Assembly (NCBI GenBank): GCA_947646735.1
Contig: CANTFK010000981.1
Span: 1-64,000 of the forward strand
DNA: 64,000 bases
Direction: 5' to 3'
DNA from: Peronospora farinosa
Taxonomy: Eukaryota; Oomycota; Peronosporomycetes; Peronosporales; Peronosporaceae
Part shown: piece by piece, positions 22,195 through 32,842 of the stretch
Numbering within the stretch: position 1 is the first letter of the stretch
Layout: each line of letters begins with the position of its first letter
Made by a program: the position numbers and the translations under genes
The notes under the pieces: model-generated
Told to the model about the DNA's origin: nothing
Database searches by the model: none
The model's input: the letters and a program-made list of their open reading frames with translations, nothing else

Positions 22195-22864
22195 CACCCC
22201 CTCTCTCTTGAAGTTGTGCTTAATTCAACGTAAACACATAGCATCTAACCACTCTTTTCGACAAATCATTAACAGCATATTCTCGAACCTGCTCAGTAAC
22301 GCATACAACTGAGCAGCATGGACCCTGACCTCGTGCGCAAGGATACATCTGCCAGCAACAACCGTACGATCTGGAGGGAACAGGAATATGCGAGTCACGG
22401 GTAAGGACGTGACACAGTAGACGATTTTTTTTTCGCTTATTGCAGCTGATCATTCGATAGTTCCTCAAGCCATAAAGAAGCTCTTTATCCGCTGTCGTTT
22501 AGGTGGTGCAGTGATTTTCTAATGGCATCTTGATCGTGATGACGCGATTTTGATCCCCAAGTGCGTCAAATTCGACTCGCTATGGTCATGAATGCAGGCG
22601 CGATGGACTGCAATATTATTCAAGTTTTCCCGGGCCTCGTAACAGGTCTCGGAGCCGCTCGGAGGATCGTCGTAACTCCGTTGCTCGCGAGCGTTATGGG
22701 TCGCGAGATCGGGGGTGGAATCGGCAGCGTCGGTCCCGATCGCCGTCTTTCTACGTATTTCGTAGTCCTCGACCACGTCTGGACCATCCTTCAATAGCAG
22801 ACTAGTAAATACGTAGCGCCTGATGCTATCGCGTGTTATTTTCGTCAACTTCGCGAGTGAAATC

Positions 22865-23075
22865 TCACTAGAGTGTCTGAGATGATTGATGGTTCTAGCG
22901 TCTACCGGTGTGTCGTACTTAGTACTTCAATATCGGTACCTTACTATAACCAGTAAGATACAGTATCATCAATATCACCTATAATGGAATACATAATACC
23001 TCTTGAAAGAGAGAGTATCAAGCTTACATCTTATGAATTTTGACCGATTTCCAACCGTCGTGTAATCCCATCACA
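22865..23075 (-). repeat. Probable 3' LTR boundary of element G
   Basis: A TG-starting end, TGTGATGGGATTACACG on the minus strand, sits at 23075. It is directly preceded by a purine tract (CTGGCGGGGGAAAG, about 23076-23089). This fits the left (3') LTR of the minus-strand element whose pol lies at 24-28 kb. The left border of this LTR is not resolved; the start given is approximate. Confidence 0.4.
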
Positions 23076-24084
23076 CTTTCCCCCGCCAGACTGATGTTAC
23101 CTCATAAAGTCAATCGACACATTTCCTCAACGAGGTTGTGAGCTGTACGAACGTGAAACCTATCGGTTGCTCATAGTACACGCACACATGATACCCCATG
23201 GACATGAGTCGTAGACTCTACGTGATATCCTTGAAGGAAGTCTCAAGTACGTGGTGGATTAAGGAAAGAAACCAACATCCGGAGAGATTATAAATCTAAA
23301 CCCAGTCCTAAGCGTGAAGACGAATCTCGACGCGCACCAAATTCGTCCCCTGAACGAGGTGCTGCAGACACGCTCACTGCGTTGCGTTATACACCAGATG
23401 CAACGCCAACCCCAATTGAGTACACATCCGCTCAATGAGTAGCAGCAACAAATTATTACACAGGAAGAGGGTGCTAAGCACCGATCGAGTTGTATGGATT
23501 TACTCCAAGCTAATCGAGGTTATACCTTTTAAGCAACCATCTGTGTAGACGCGTCTCAGAGAGACAACTGGTCAAACGCTAGCGTTTAGATCATAAGCCG
23601 TGAGGCTACCTCACCGGAAGCAATCGTAAAGCGGACGGCGTTACGCACAAAGTATCTGAAGCCAGGTTAAATGTCGCAAAGCCAATATAAGGCACGGCTG
23701 GCCAAGCAAGCACGAGGTGTATCATTCCAGCCGTTAGAGGCGTACCCATCCTTCTTGCCGAAGTAGTGAAGAACACAATGCTCATCGAGCAGCGCTGGCG
23801 GAGGCCGGTATATCGGCGACAGCTCACGCTAATTTGTTTACGAAGTAAAGTGCCTTTTTTAGACACTAATCGCGGTGAAGAAACGTTTACGATGGAGCAG
23901 AAGCAACCTTGGTTGGAGGGACAGCTAGACGTCCTGATTCGAATGTTACAGCCTACGGCAGAGCCAGCTTTCTCGGCGTAAGCGTCTCCACATTTACGTG
24001 GATTGGATCACGATATGGCATGGGCATGCCAACGTAGAACACAGGGTGTGCGCGCAATTGTTTCGGCAGATTTGAATATATACG

Positions 24085-25300
24085 CTAGGCCCGTCTTGGC
24101 CACGTACACAAAGGATCTGATAAAGTGTGGGCGCAACTCGTCTTAAAGACAGCAGATGCTACAATTGTAGGTAGATTTTTAGCATTTAGAAAGGCTTGGT
24201 CATCAACCTCATAGCTTTCAATACAAGTTGTGCCTTTAGCATCCGCTTGTTTGCTCTGTTTGACTTGTCGATTAGCCATTGCATCGCGCACATATCTTAA
24301 GACATTCAAACGTGTCATAAGCAACGCGTTAACTGATACTAAAGTCTGACATCAGCAAGCCGATCGGCAACATCTCCCCCACCAAGCCCTGAACCACTCG
24401 GTGGTAGCTTTTACGAAATGCGTGAGGCCATTCACATAGAACGAAGTATAGCAGGTTGAGCCGTGTACAGCACTGTTAAGTGCAAACTCAGCAACAGGGA
24501 GCATAGAGCTCCAATGCTTTGAGGTTTCAGCCTAAATGCTGAGGAGGATATCTTCAACAACGCGATTTATGCGTTCGGTTTGACCAACGATCTGCATAGT
24601 ACCGCTGTAGACACACCCAATCGTTTGCTTAGCCCCTGGAAGATGGACTTCCAAAATTTACTTGTAAAACGAGAATCACGGTCAGAAAAAATTGCCACAG
24701 GCAAGCCATGTTAGCGAAACACACGATCAATAAATAGCTACGCTTCACTATCGATCGGGTATGGCACAGCCGCTAAATGATACATCTTGCTCAAACGGTC
24801 AACCAAGACCACAATACCCGTATTGCCATGCGAATCTGTCGGTAGGCCAAACACATTTTATACTAATGGACTCCCAACACCCACGTGAAATTCAAAAATT
24901 AGGTAAAGGCGCTGCCGAATGGGGTAAGGGTTTCACCTGTTGACACGTTTCACACGTACGCACATATGTGCTCACTAATTTATACAGTTTAATCCACTAA
25001 TAACATTGGCATACTGAAACATAGCTCTTATTACGACCCAAATGACCACCAATGGCGGTGTCATGTACCTCATAGAGAATACGATACTTCAGGTCCTCGT
25101 CATGAGGTACCACAATGCGCGGTGGATCCGTAGCGTCCGTACAATAGTACAGCAGCCCCTAATTCGATGAAAGCTCGCACGTAATCGTGCCGACAGTTTA
25201 ATGTCCGAGTTTTAAAGTCTTTACTGTCAAGGGCACGTAGCAGAGCTACGCAGTGCTTAGATTTAGCGTTACCGGCACGAATGAGATCGTTGATCAGCAA
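24085..25300 (-). pseudogene. Integrase remnant of element G
   Basis: On the minus strand, the integrase core end reads SSMLPVAEFALNSAVHGST around 24390-24520. The C-terminal part at 24085-24324 has LNVLRYVRDAMANRQVKQSK. These match the positions of FVEFAINNSVHASTGETPFY and KVRDAIESAQDKQKQYAD in element B. Frames are broken many times. No chromodomain could be found downstream of it. Confidence 0.7.
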
Positions 25301-26660
25301 AGACAGCGTCGTGAAATATTAAAGCTAATAGTCAGGTATACGTGGCAACACATCAGCCAAAGCGTTTTGCTTTCTCGGCTTATACTTCGCCTCAAAGTTA
25401 TATTTAGCAAAGAATGAAAGACATCTGGCCTTTCTTTGCGAGAGATGAGGCGACTGAGTAGCAGTGCGTTGATACGCATGATCGTTATAGATCACAAATG
25501 GCTCCGAGCCCAGCAGATGAACTCTGAATTTGACTCATGCATACTTCATTGCAAGTTAATCGCTTTCGTGAACTGGATAGTTCTTCTCTGCAGCTTTCAG
25601 ATGGCGAGATTCAAAAGCGATCACACGCTCATGACCTTTATCATCTGTTTGTAACAGAGCACTGTCAATTTCAAAATCCGAAGCGTCACAGACGACGCTA
25701 AACGGTCGGTAAGGGCCTGGAAATGCCAAAATGGGAGCATGAAGAAGGCTAGTCTTCACCGCTTGAAAAGCGTCCTCGTGTTCGGTATGTCAACACCATT
25801 CTACATCCTTTTTAAGAAGATTGGATAATGGCCGAGCCATATCAGCGTAATTCTCGCTGTGCTTGTGTAAGTAATTGGCAAGGTCAAGCCAATTACAAAG
25901 AAGGACTTACGAAAGTCCTTCTGAAACTCCGGACAAACGGGCCAATCGCCTATGGCTTTGACCTTAGCGGAATCCGCTCTGAGGCCTCATTTTTCAATGA
26001 AGCACCCTAAAAAGAGAATCTATGCGGCACCAAAGATGCACTTAGATGCATTAGCATATAGCTTATGAGTGCGCATGCACTCGAGCACAGCTCGTAAATG
26101 AACAATATGGTTCTTATATCTGACCGCCCATGTTCAGCACGGCTATGGACAAAAAATGTCATCAAAGTACGTCTGTGCATAATTTCGATGGGGTCGAAAC
26201 AATTGCGTCACCAAACAGTTAAGCGTAGCCGAAGCATTCGATCGCCCATGGGGCATGAATAACCACTCCCAGAGAATACCGCTCGTAGTACTAACAGCAG
26301 TAAGCGGAATATCACTAGCTTGCATGAGCAATTGGTAATAACCATCGACTAAGTCGAGCGCACTGTACATAGTACAACCGACCATATTGTTCTGAAGAAC
26401 ATCCTTTCTAGGTATTGGCGTCTGTGCAGGTATAGTGGCTGCATTGAGCTTATTATAAGCATAAACGATACGCCATTTACCATTTGGTTTCTTAACACAG
26501 AAAGTGGGTGTCGAGTGTGGAGATTTGCTCTCGCGCACCATGCCCGCCGCGTGCTTTGCACGAAAGAACTCGTCAATGACGTCACACTGTTCTTTGGGTA
26601 AAGTCCACTGCCGTGTTACGCAATATTTGGTTCAAGAAGCCAAGCCAACTTCATGACGTA
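25300..26660 (-). pseudogene. Reverse transcriptase and RNase H remnant of element G
   Basis: The RT piece at 26143-26541 has the fingers/palm segments SPHSTPTFCVKKPNGKWRIV, YSALDLVDGYYQLLM and the catalytic YFDDI. The RNase H piece at 25556-25759 has FSVVCDASDFEIDSALLQ and ERVIAFESRHLKAAEKNYPV. The catalytic motif YxDD is kept, but stops separate the blocks, so the enzyme is not made. Confidence 0.85.
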
Positions 26661-27303
26661 CACCTCTATCCGAAGGTAAAACAGACGGTGGATCATGGCA
26701 CACCACGTCCTGGAATGACTTAACTAAAGTATAGTAGGGATCTGAAGGGCCCTTCAGAATAGATACCCCGCTACGTGCACTAAGTGCCGCCTTTTTATCT
26801 TCAAGGACTGTCTTATCGACAAGCGAGGATTAGTTCAGCTAGGTTAGGTCGAATGACCACCATATCACATAGATCACCAGCCTTCAAGGCTTGATGAAAT
26901 TCATCCACAGACATTTTGTCTATCTTTAAGAGAGCGATTAATGATGGGAGGGGCCTCAAGGTCAACCTCATCACTGTCACTCCATTGACCAGGGTATACA
27001 ACTGTTCACTGACATCACTCCGTGATAAAACAGACGCCTTGCGTCTCGCAGCCTCCATCTGGAGACGCTGCCGTATCATTGACGAGACAGTACCTTTGAA
27101 GTACTTGGGATACCATTATTTCCAAAGTCAATAGATTCCTTGACCTTAACCTGCTTTATAAGAGAGCTAATGTCAGCACCAACATTTATTAAGTCATCGT
27201 CACATGTAATATCACTAACTAGTTCATCGACCTTTACTTGCCTTATGCGAGATCCGATGTCATTATCGACATCTAGTGACTCAATATTACTATAAGTCTC
27301 ACT

Positions 27304-27933
27304 TTACGGAATACGTGCCGTTCCACTAGGTGTCACTGAGCTATGCTCGAAAGTATTGTCTTTTACGTTAGAATTTATAAACTCAGACACTCCAATGTCC
27401 AGCACACTAACTGACTTAGTTAATGGCTCGCGCCAAAAACGCTTCTGTTTCCTATCGAAAGTGGGTTCATGACTCTCCGAAGCTTCGCTAGGAACATTGC
27501 GCGTGGCGCCTAAGGTTTCGGATCTCAAATCGATCCATGTCTCATGGCGTTCCAGCCAGGCCATACCGAGAATGAGATCACTTTTCGAGTCCAAATCTAG
27601 GACAAGACAGCGTTTAACGCTATTAAAGTCTAAAAGCTTCACACCTAAGTTCAACGGAACTTTAGGAATGGTGACACGTACACCGGTCGCGAGACGTACG
27701 GTTATACTGTCACCCTCTTGCGCTTCTAGCGCCTCAGCATACAGCTAACTCCCCTCAAGGGAACGACGTCGGACATAATTACCTAACGCCCCTGAGTCAA
27801 TTAAAATTGACCATGGTTTCTCAAAAACCTTAACGGTTGCCGACACAACCAACAAGCCTGGCTTGTATTCATGCTCCACAAAAACTTCCACAGAAACATC
27901 TGGGGCTAAGCCTTGTTTACCTCTACCTCCCAA
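27304..27933 (-). pseudogene. Retroviral-type aspartic protease remnant of element G
   Basis: The active-site segment ILIDSGALGNYV is followed, after a stop, by LILGMAWLERHETWIDL. The latter matches the LILGMPWLAKHQPWIDW segment of element B. The order is correct between gag and RT. Confidence 0.75.
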
Positions 27934-28079
27934 AGTTTCAACAGAGCTTAATTCTTCCCCAGTAGGGTCCCCGCGTCTACAAAAAGTATTCGTTTTCCCA
28001 GCTATGCCAGCCTTTCGGCTTGGGACAGGGTTATGACTGTACTAATTATGACGTTGCTTTTGCAGCGGAAAACTGCCTC

Positions 28080-28965
28080 GTGCTTCCGCAGATGTAACAT
28101 TTAAGGATGCTACATCTTCTGCTCTGCAGCTTGGAGCTCAGCTTCTTCACTCTCAACATAACGAAAGTTCATGAGATCAGCCCTTTCAAGCGAGCTTGAG
28201 GAATACCCATGGGCACCAAAGCGAGCAACTTTAAAGCTGAATTCGGCATTTAATGCCACACCGACCGTATCTTCGAAGGTCGACAGATTAAACTCGGAAG
28301 ACTCCTGTTCTAGCAGCATAGTGCATAGTCACTTCCATAGAAATGGTCACCCGAACCTCTTTTGTTAGAGGGTCCATATGCATAGCAGCAAGGAGAGTTT
28401 TATGCTCTTGGAAATAGTCCAATAATAACTCCTCCTTCCTTTGCCGGGAAGCTAAGAAGCGTGACCGCACGCGATAGGCCTGATTGGACGGTGCGAACAC
28501 ACAGACATCAGATACTTTAGCGAATTCCATGTGCATAATGCGACGTCTACAGATGAATCGCATGTTAGTGCCCATCCCCAGGCTCTGCCACCAAGTTTAG
28601 AAATGGCCATGTCGACGCGTTGCTGCTCAGATCTGAGCATTGGCGGCGCTCATTGCCATATTAACTTCTCGGATACAGATAAGGGGGTTTCCTCTCTTTC
28701 CCCTCGAAGGTCTTAGCGCTTAACACAAGCGGACGAGCCTTTTGATCTTTAGCGACCAACTGAATGTAGCGCGTCAGCATAGCCGATGCTACATGTGTTC
28801 GATAAAGGTTGCCTCGTAACTCATAAAAGCCTGAAGGCGTGCAGTATGCACTTCCGAGCCTTGGGCCATAATATGATCAATCTGATCAGCTCCATTTAGC
28901 GCTGACAATTTATTAAGTGCGTAGTTGTTGCGTCTCAGAGAGGTGATTACGACTCTACATCCTCA
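28080..28965 (-). pseudogene. Gag remnant of element G
   Basis: Broken frames include KLSALNGADQIDHIMAQGSE near the start, then [20 protein letters not shown] and RFGAHGYSSSSLERADLMNF. The same three segments occur in the same order on the plus strand at 56038-56940, which defines this as one gag family. No zinc knuckle was seen. Confidence 0.65.
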
Positions 28966-29019
28966 CAGAGGATCAGTCTTAAAGACTCAGGTGTATGATT
29001 GGCCTCAAGCGCTACCAAG

Positions 29020-29428
29020 TGCAGCGGGGATTCGTAGCTCATTATATCAGAGGAAGACTTAAAGGCTAAACTTATCTTAATTTTATAGAGCTCATAAAAC
29101 AGACTACGGCTTCAAGTCACTATATTTCTAAGGAACTAATGTAGCGAATAAGAAATCTACCCTTTCTTCAGAACTGGGAGATACTTCTACAGTCAACGAG
29201 CTTTCGCTTAACAAGCTTACGGCTCTGGGAACCAAACGCGCGAAGTGCACAAGAGAACAAGCCTTACAAAAGCTTTGACTTTATAACTTAGAATGAGGAC
29301 TGGTTATATCTATGCATTGAGATGAAAGGATAAACCTACCCTAAGTACCCAACACTAGAATACACACTATAATAGTAACCATAATAGTAATTTAATATGC
29401 AGACTTCTTTATACGTCATCCCATAACA
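29020..29428 (-). repeat. Probable 5' LTR of element G
   Basis: On the minus strand the LTR would start TGTTATGGGATGACG at 29428 and end CCCCGCTGCA at 29020. Two bases later comes TGGTAGCGCTTGAGG, a primer-binding site like those of element B and of the LTR at 63408. The start is chosen from the TG and the similarity to the TGTGATGGGATTACACG end at 23075. Confidence 0.5.
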
Positions 29429-29767
29429 TACATCAGTGTATGTTGTACTCCTTATCAGTTATCGAATCGATACCGATTATATATAGTATTACCGAATGCC
29501 CGTCCACACTTGCTGTAATACTCCTCATAAGGAATAGTATCAAGAATGTAATATACGCGTTATTCATGATGTTTATATGTACTTTCGATATAATTGTATT
29601 ACTGTCGTGTAACCACCGTTACAAAATGATTGCAAATACTTTTTTTAAATTAAAAACAAAGGCGAAAAAAATGAGATTTTATCCATATATTTCTATAAAA
29701 TCCATCAATTCTTCACAACTGTAAAGTGGTGTATACAGTACATCAAAACGTCCCATTTAAGGGACCA

Positions 29768-32700
29768 ATGGCTTCTTCCCAATTAGCAGACAGCGCACCG
29801 CTGGAGATGGCGGTGCTCAAGGCGCTTGGCTCATTATACCAGCCCCATTTGACCAATTTACACGAGATGCAGGCGTCCGACGCGTTTCTACGCGGTTTCC
29901 AGCTCACACCCGCGGCCTTTAACGTCTGCGCATCGCTGCTGGACCAATTCGTACTAACTTCTGTCACGGGGACACTTTCTCCGGACAGCGTGCCCGTGGT
30001 CTTTTTTTCTGCACAGACATTGGCCAATAAGCTGCGTCGCCAATTTTCTTCTTCAACTTTGGACGCGAATATCTGGACACTGCGAATCGTAACCTGGTTA
30101 TCCGGCCGCCCAAACTTACCGAAAATGGTGGTTACGCAGCTGTTACTCGCCCTTGTAGCAGCTTTACCACAGCTCCAAACCCAAGATCTTAAGGTTCAAT
30201 ACGCTCAAGACACTGCTGTTCACTATAGTCAAGTGTTCGCGGCCGTCCAGGAGAGTTGCGCCCAGTGCAATGGCCAAAGTGTTGTGGGGTACGCTCTGCT
30301 ACACTTGGCTCACCATGGCGTAACCTCGACGGTACTGGCGGAATTGCTATTGCTGATGGTAGAGGAAGTAAGCACTTTGATCGAACGCAGTTCTCGACAA
30401 AGAATGCAGGACGAGGTGGACGCATGGGCACCCGCGGTACTGGACAACTTGCTGCCGCAAATAATGCACGAGGTCAGTAACCAGGAATCGGGCAGTTTTG
30501 CGGATACAGTGGAGACGCAGGAGATGGTGTTGCGCACACTTACCAGCTGGTTACGTTACGTCCGAGTAATCCCTGAAGTGGTGGTGCGTAACCCGCTATT
30601 ACACTCGTTGACGGGCTTTTTAGCTCGCGATGAATTATTCGATACAGCAGTGGATTTAGCCGTGGAATTGGTGAGGTCATACTCGCACGACAAATTGGTG
30701 GTACAATGGCTGACTCCTATGTTATTGTCGCTGAGAGGAGCATTTGAAGCTGCAGTGGAAAAGGAAGACTTGGATTTGTGTTTGGGACTTTGTCGCATTT
30801 TCACGGAGATGGGGGAATCGTATTTGGAGCTTTTACAGAAATATGGAGATGGGAACGACACTGCAGCCTTGGTAGACTTACTGCTGGACTGCATGAGTTA
30901 CCATGACGCCGAAGTGGCTGACTTGACCATCCCCTTTTGGTTTCGGCTGTTGGCAGAGCTGCAACATCATGTCACGTCTGCTCTTCTGGTGCAGTACAAC
31001 CCAAGACTTGAGAGGCTAGCAGGGCTGTGCATGAAAAAACTGCAGTTCCGAGAAGACTTCCCGAGTCTGCCTGCCGACAAGCAGCAGGACTTTAAGGCAT
31101 TCCGACTGGAGCTTGGTGACATTCTGCGTGATTGCTGTCAGCTGCTTGGTGTTGAGGCTATTCTTCAGCATTGCGTGAATGGACTGAACCAGGTCTTCCA
31201 GACAGCTGCTGAATCGAAAAGTTGGGAGGCGGTGGAGGCTCATTTGTATTGCTTTCGGTCTATTGCGCGCGAGGTTGAAAAAAGCAAAACGAATGGCGTG
31301 GCTCTGGACGCACCGATTACGTTAATTTTCCAACATCTTCAGTCATTCGCTGACCACCCGGCAATATGCTACACGTCGTGTCTGATAGTGTCGCGTTATG
31401 CGAAATGGTTACGCTTGCACCCTACGTTACTCTCGACTCAGGTGGGATTCCTTAACACTTGCGTGACAAAAAGCGCGGGGGACCTGCGTTTCGCAGAATG
31501 GGAAGTGGCGCGAGCTGCTGCTGCAGCCGTTCGTGCTCTCGCTATGGACTGCTGGGTGATACTTGGAGGAGATGTCGTTGCATTCTACCTGCACATTGAG
31601 CAGCATGAAGTCATGGCTGTTGAGGACCAGGTGCTAATTCTTGAGGGCATTTGCGCTGGTGTGGCGGGCTCTGGGGATATGCCACGCATCTTTTCCGTCT
31701 TAGATCAGGTTATGAAGGGTATTGGCCAGCGACTATCTACCCTGTGTGCCTCAAAATCAGCCAAAGATCACGTACAGGTTGCTCTCAACGAGCTACTGCG
31801 ACTCATGTGTCTTTACGAGTACCTTGATATCAAGAAGCTCCATGGGGGAAAGCATCCGCTGGTGACACTCACGGAGCAGTTGTGGCCGCTCTTCAATCAG
31901 ATGCTCGCTTTGTATCGTGGTCATGATGAGCTAGTGGAGCGTGTATGCCGTTGTTACAAGCGTATTCTTCGCACGTGTGGCGAGCAGGTTGCGCCGTTGC
32001 TGCCACAGCTTGTTGACAACTTGCTGGCGTTTTACCAAGCCGAGCCCAAATCTTCATACCTATACACTGCAAGTATGGTGTTGAAGTTCTTCTCCCAAGA
32101 CGACAACCGCAGCAATTCAGCGGAGATGAACACACTGTTCGCGCGAATGCTTTTCACGTTGATTGAGATGACGACCCCCATTTTTGCAAATGTGAACGAC
32201 ATGGAATCGCGTCCAGATGTAGTGGAAGAGTTCTTCTATCTCATGGAGCGTGCCGTGCGATGTGTACCGCAAGTACTCGCTGCTCCTGTTCCTGCTTCTT
32301 CGAGTATTTGTTTACAAACGCGACCACTAATGGTGAACTTGTTTTCATGCGCGGTGTCAGCGCTGGATATTTCGCACAATGACGCCAATAAGGCGGTGCT
32401 ATGCTTTTTGGAGAAACTATATATGCAGTCTCAGACTGATCACTCGCGCGTGAAACTTGCGTCATTTTGTGCATCTAATAGTGAAGTGTACGAGAACAGC
32501 AACAAGATTTTGGTAAATTACCTACTGCGTGGTGTTGTTCTGGGCGCTATGTCGCCTTCTCGTGTGGACGCCGACTATGGATCAGTGGCAGGAGTGATGG
32601 TGCAACTTGCAAAAGTTAATGGTTCGCAGCTTCATCAGTGGATTGCAGAATGGTTTGAGCTAGCCACAGCGGGGACGTTCGCAACCGCAGCAGTTAATTT

Positions 32701-32842
32701 TCTCACCCCAGACGAGGCGCAGGAGTTTCAGAGTGAACTGTTTAGCGCTTCTAGCGAACGCGAATTCCGGCGTACTGTTCGTCATTTTGGCAAGCTTTGC
32801 GCTTCTCGCAATACATCACTCAAGGATTGCGAGCGTCAGTAG
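29768..32842 (+). CDS. Transportin-3/importin-13 (Mtr10)-like karyopherin beta
   Basis: A 1024-aa single-exon protein from ATG 29768; an in-frame start 14 codons upstream precedes the conserved region. It is alpha-helical throughout, with HEAT-repeat-like hydrophobic periodicity. The N-terminal part carries the importin-beta/Xpo1-like segment (VFFSAQTLANKLRRQF), and later segments such as YSHDKLVVQWLTPMLLSLRG and CYKRILRTCGEQVAPLLPQL resemble the TNPO3/Mtr10/IPO13 group. Such receptors carry SR proteins and other cargo through nuclear pores under Ran control. Human TNPO3 is somewhat shorter. The assignment to this subgroup rather than another karyopherin rests on general pattern. It is flanked by transposon debris on the left. 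Confidence 0.75.
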   Translation: MASSQLADSAPLEMAVLKALGSLYQPHLTNLHEMQASDAFLRGFQLTPAAFNVCASLLDQFVLTSVTGTLSPDSVPVVFFSAQTLANKLRRQFSSSTLDANIWTLRIVTWLSGRPNLPKMVVTQLLLALVAALPQLQTQDLKVQYAQDTAVHYSQVFAAVQESCAQCNGQSVVGYALLHLAHHGVTSTVLAELLLLMVEEVSTLIERSSRQRMQDEVDAWAPAVLDNLLPQIMHEVSNQESGSFADTVETQEMVLRTLTSWLRYVRVIPEVVVRNPLLHSLTGFLARDELFDTAVDLAVELVRSYSHDKLVVQWLTPMLLSLRGAFEAAVEKEDLDLCLGLCRIFTEMGESYLELLQKYGDGNDTAALVDLLLDCMSYHDAEVADLTIPFWFRLLAELQHHVTSALLVQYNPRLERLAGLCMKKLQFREDFPSLPADKQQDFKAFRLELGDILRDCCQLLGVEAILQHCVNGLNQVFQTAAESKSWEAVEAHLYCFRSIAREVEKSKTNGVALDAPITLIFQHLQSFADHPAICYTSCLIVSRYAKWLRLHPTLLSTQVGFLNTCVTKSAGDLRFAEWEVARAAAAAVRALAMDCWVILGGDVVAFYLHIEQHEVMAVEDQVLILEGICAGVAGSGDMPRIFSVLDQVMKGIGQRLSTLCASKSAKDHVQVALNELLRLMCLYEYLDIKKLHGGKHPLVTLTEQLWPLFNQMLALYRGHDELVERVCRCYKRILRTCGEQVAPLLPQLVDNLLAFYQAEPKSSYLYTASMVLKFFSQDDNRSNSAEMNTLFARMLFTLIEMTTPIFANVNDMESRPDVVEEFFYLMERAVRCVPQVLAAPVPASSSICLQTRPLMVNLFSCAVSALDISHNDANKAVLCFLEKLYMQSQTDHSRVKLASFCASNSEVYENSNKILVNYLLRGVVLGAMSPSRVDADYGSVAGVMVQLAKVNGSQLHQWIAEWFELATAGTFATAAVNFLTPDEAQEFQSELFSASSEREFRRTVRHFGKLCASRNTSLKDCERQ

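Larger units (their letters stand above)
23076..29019 (-). mobile_element. Decayed Ty3/gypsy element G (minus strand)
   Basis: Reading on the minus strand from right to left, the element shows a primer-binding site (TGGTAGCGCTTGAGG just left of 29020), gag (about 28965-28080), aspartic protease (27933-27304), reverse transcriptase (26660-25800), RNase H (25760-25300), integrase (25300-24085) and a polypurine tract near 23080. All reading frames have stops or frameshifts. The domain order protease-RT-RNase H-integrase is that of Ty3/gypsy (Metaviridae). RT and protease resemble those of family 1 (shared VRESKSPHSTPTFCV-type segment), while gag matches the plus-strand fragment at 56038-56940. 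Confidence 0.85.
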
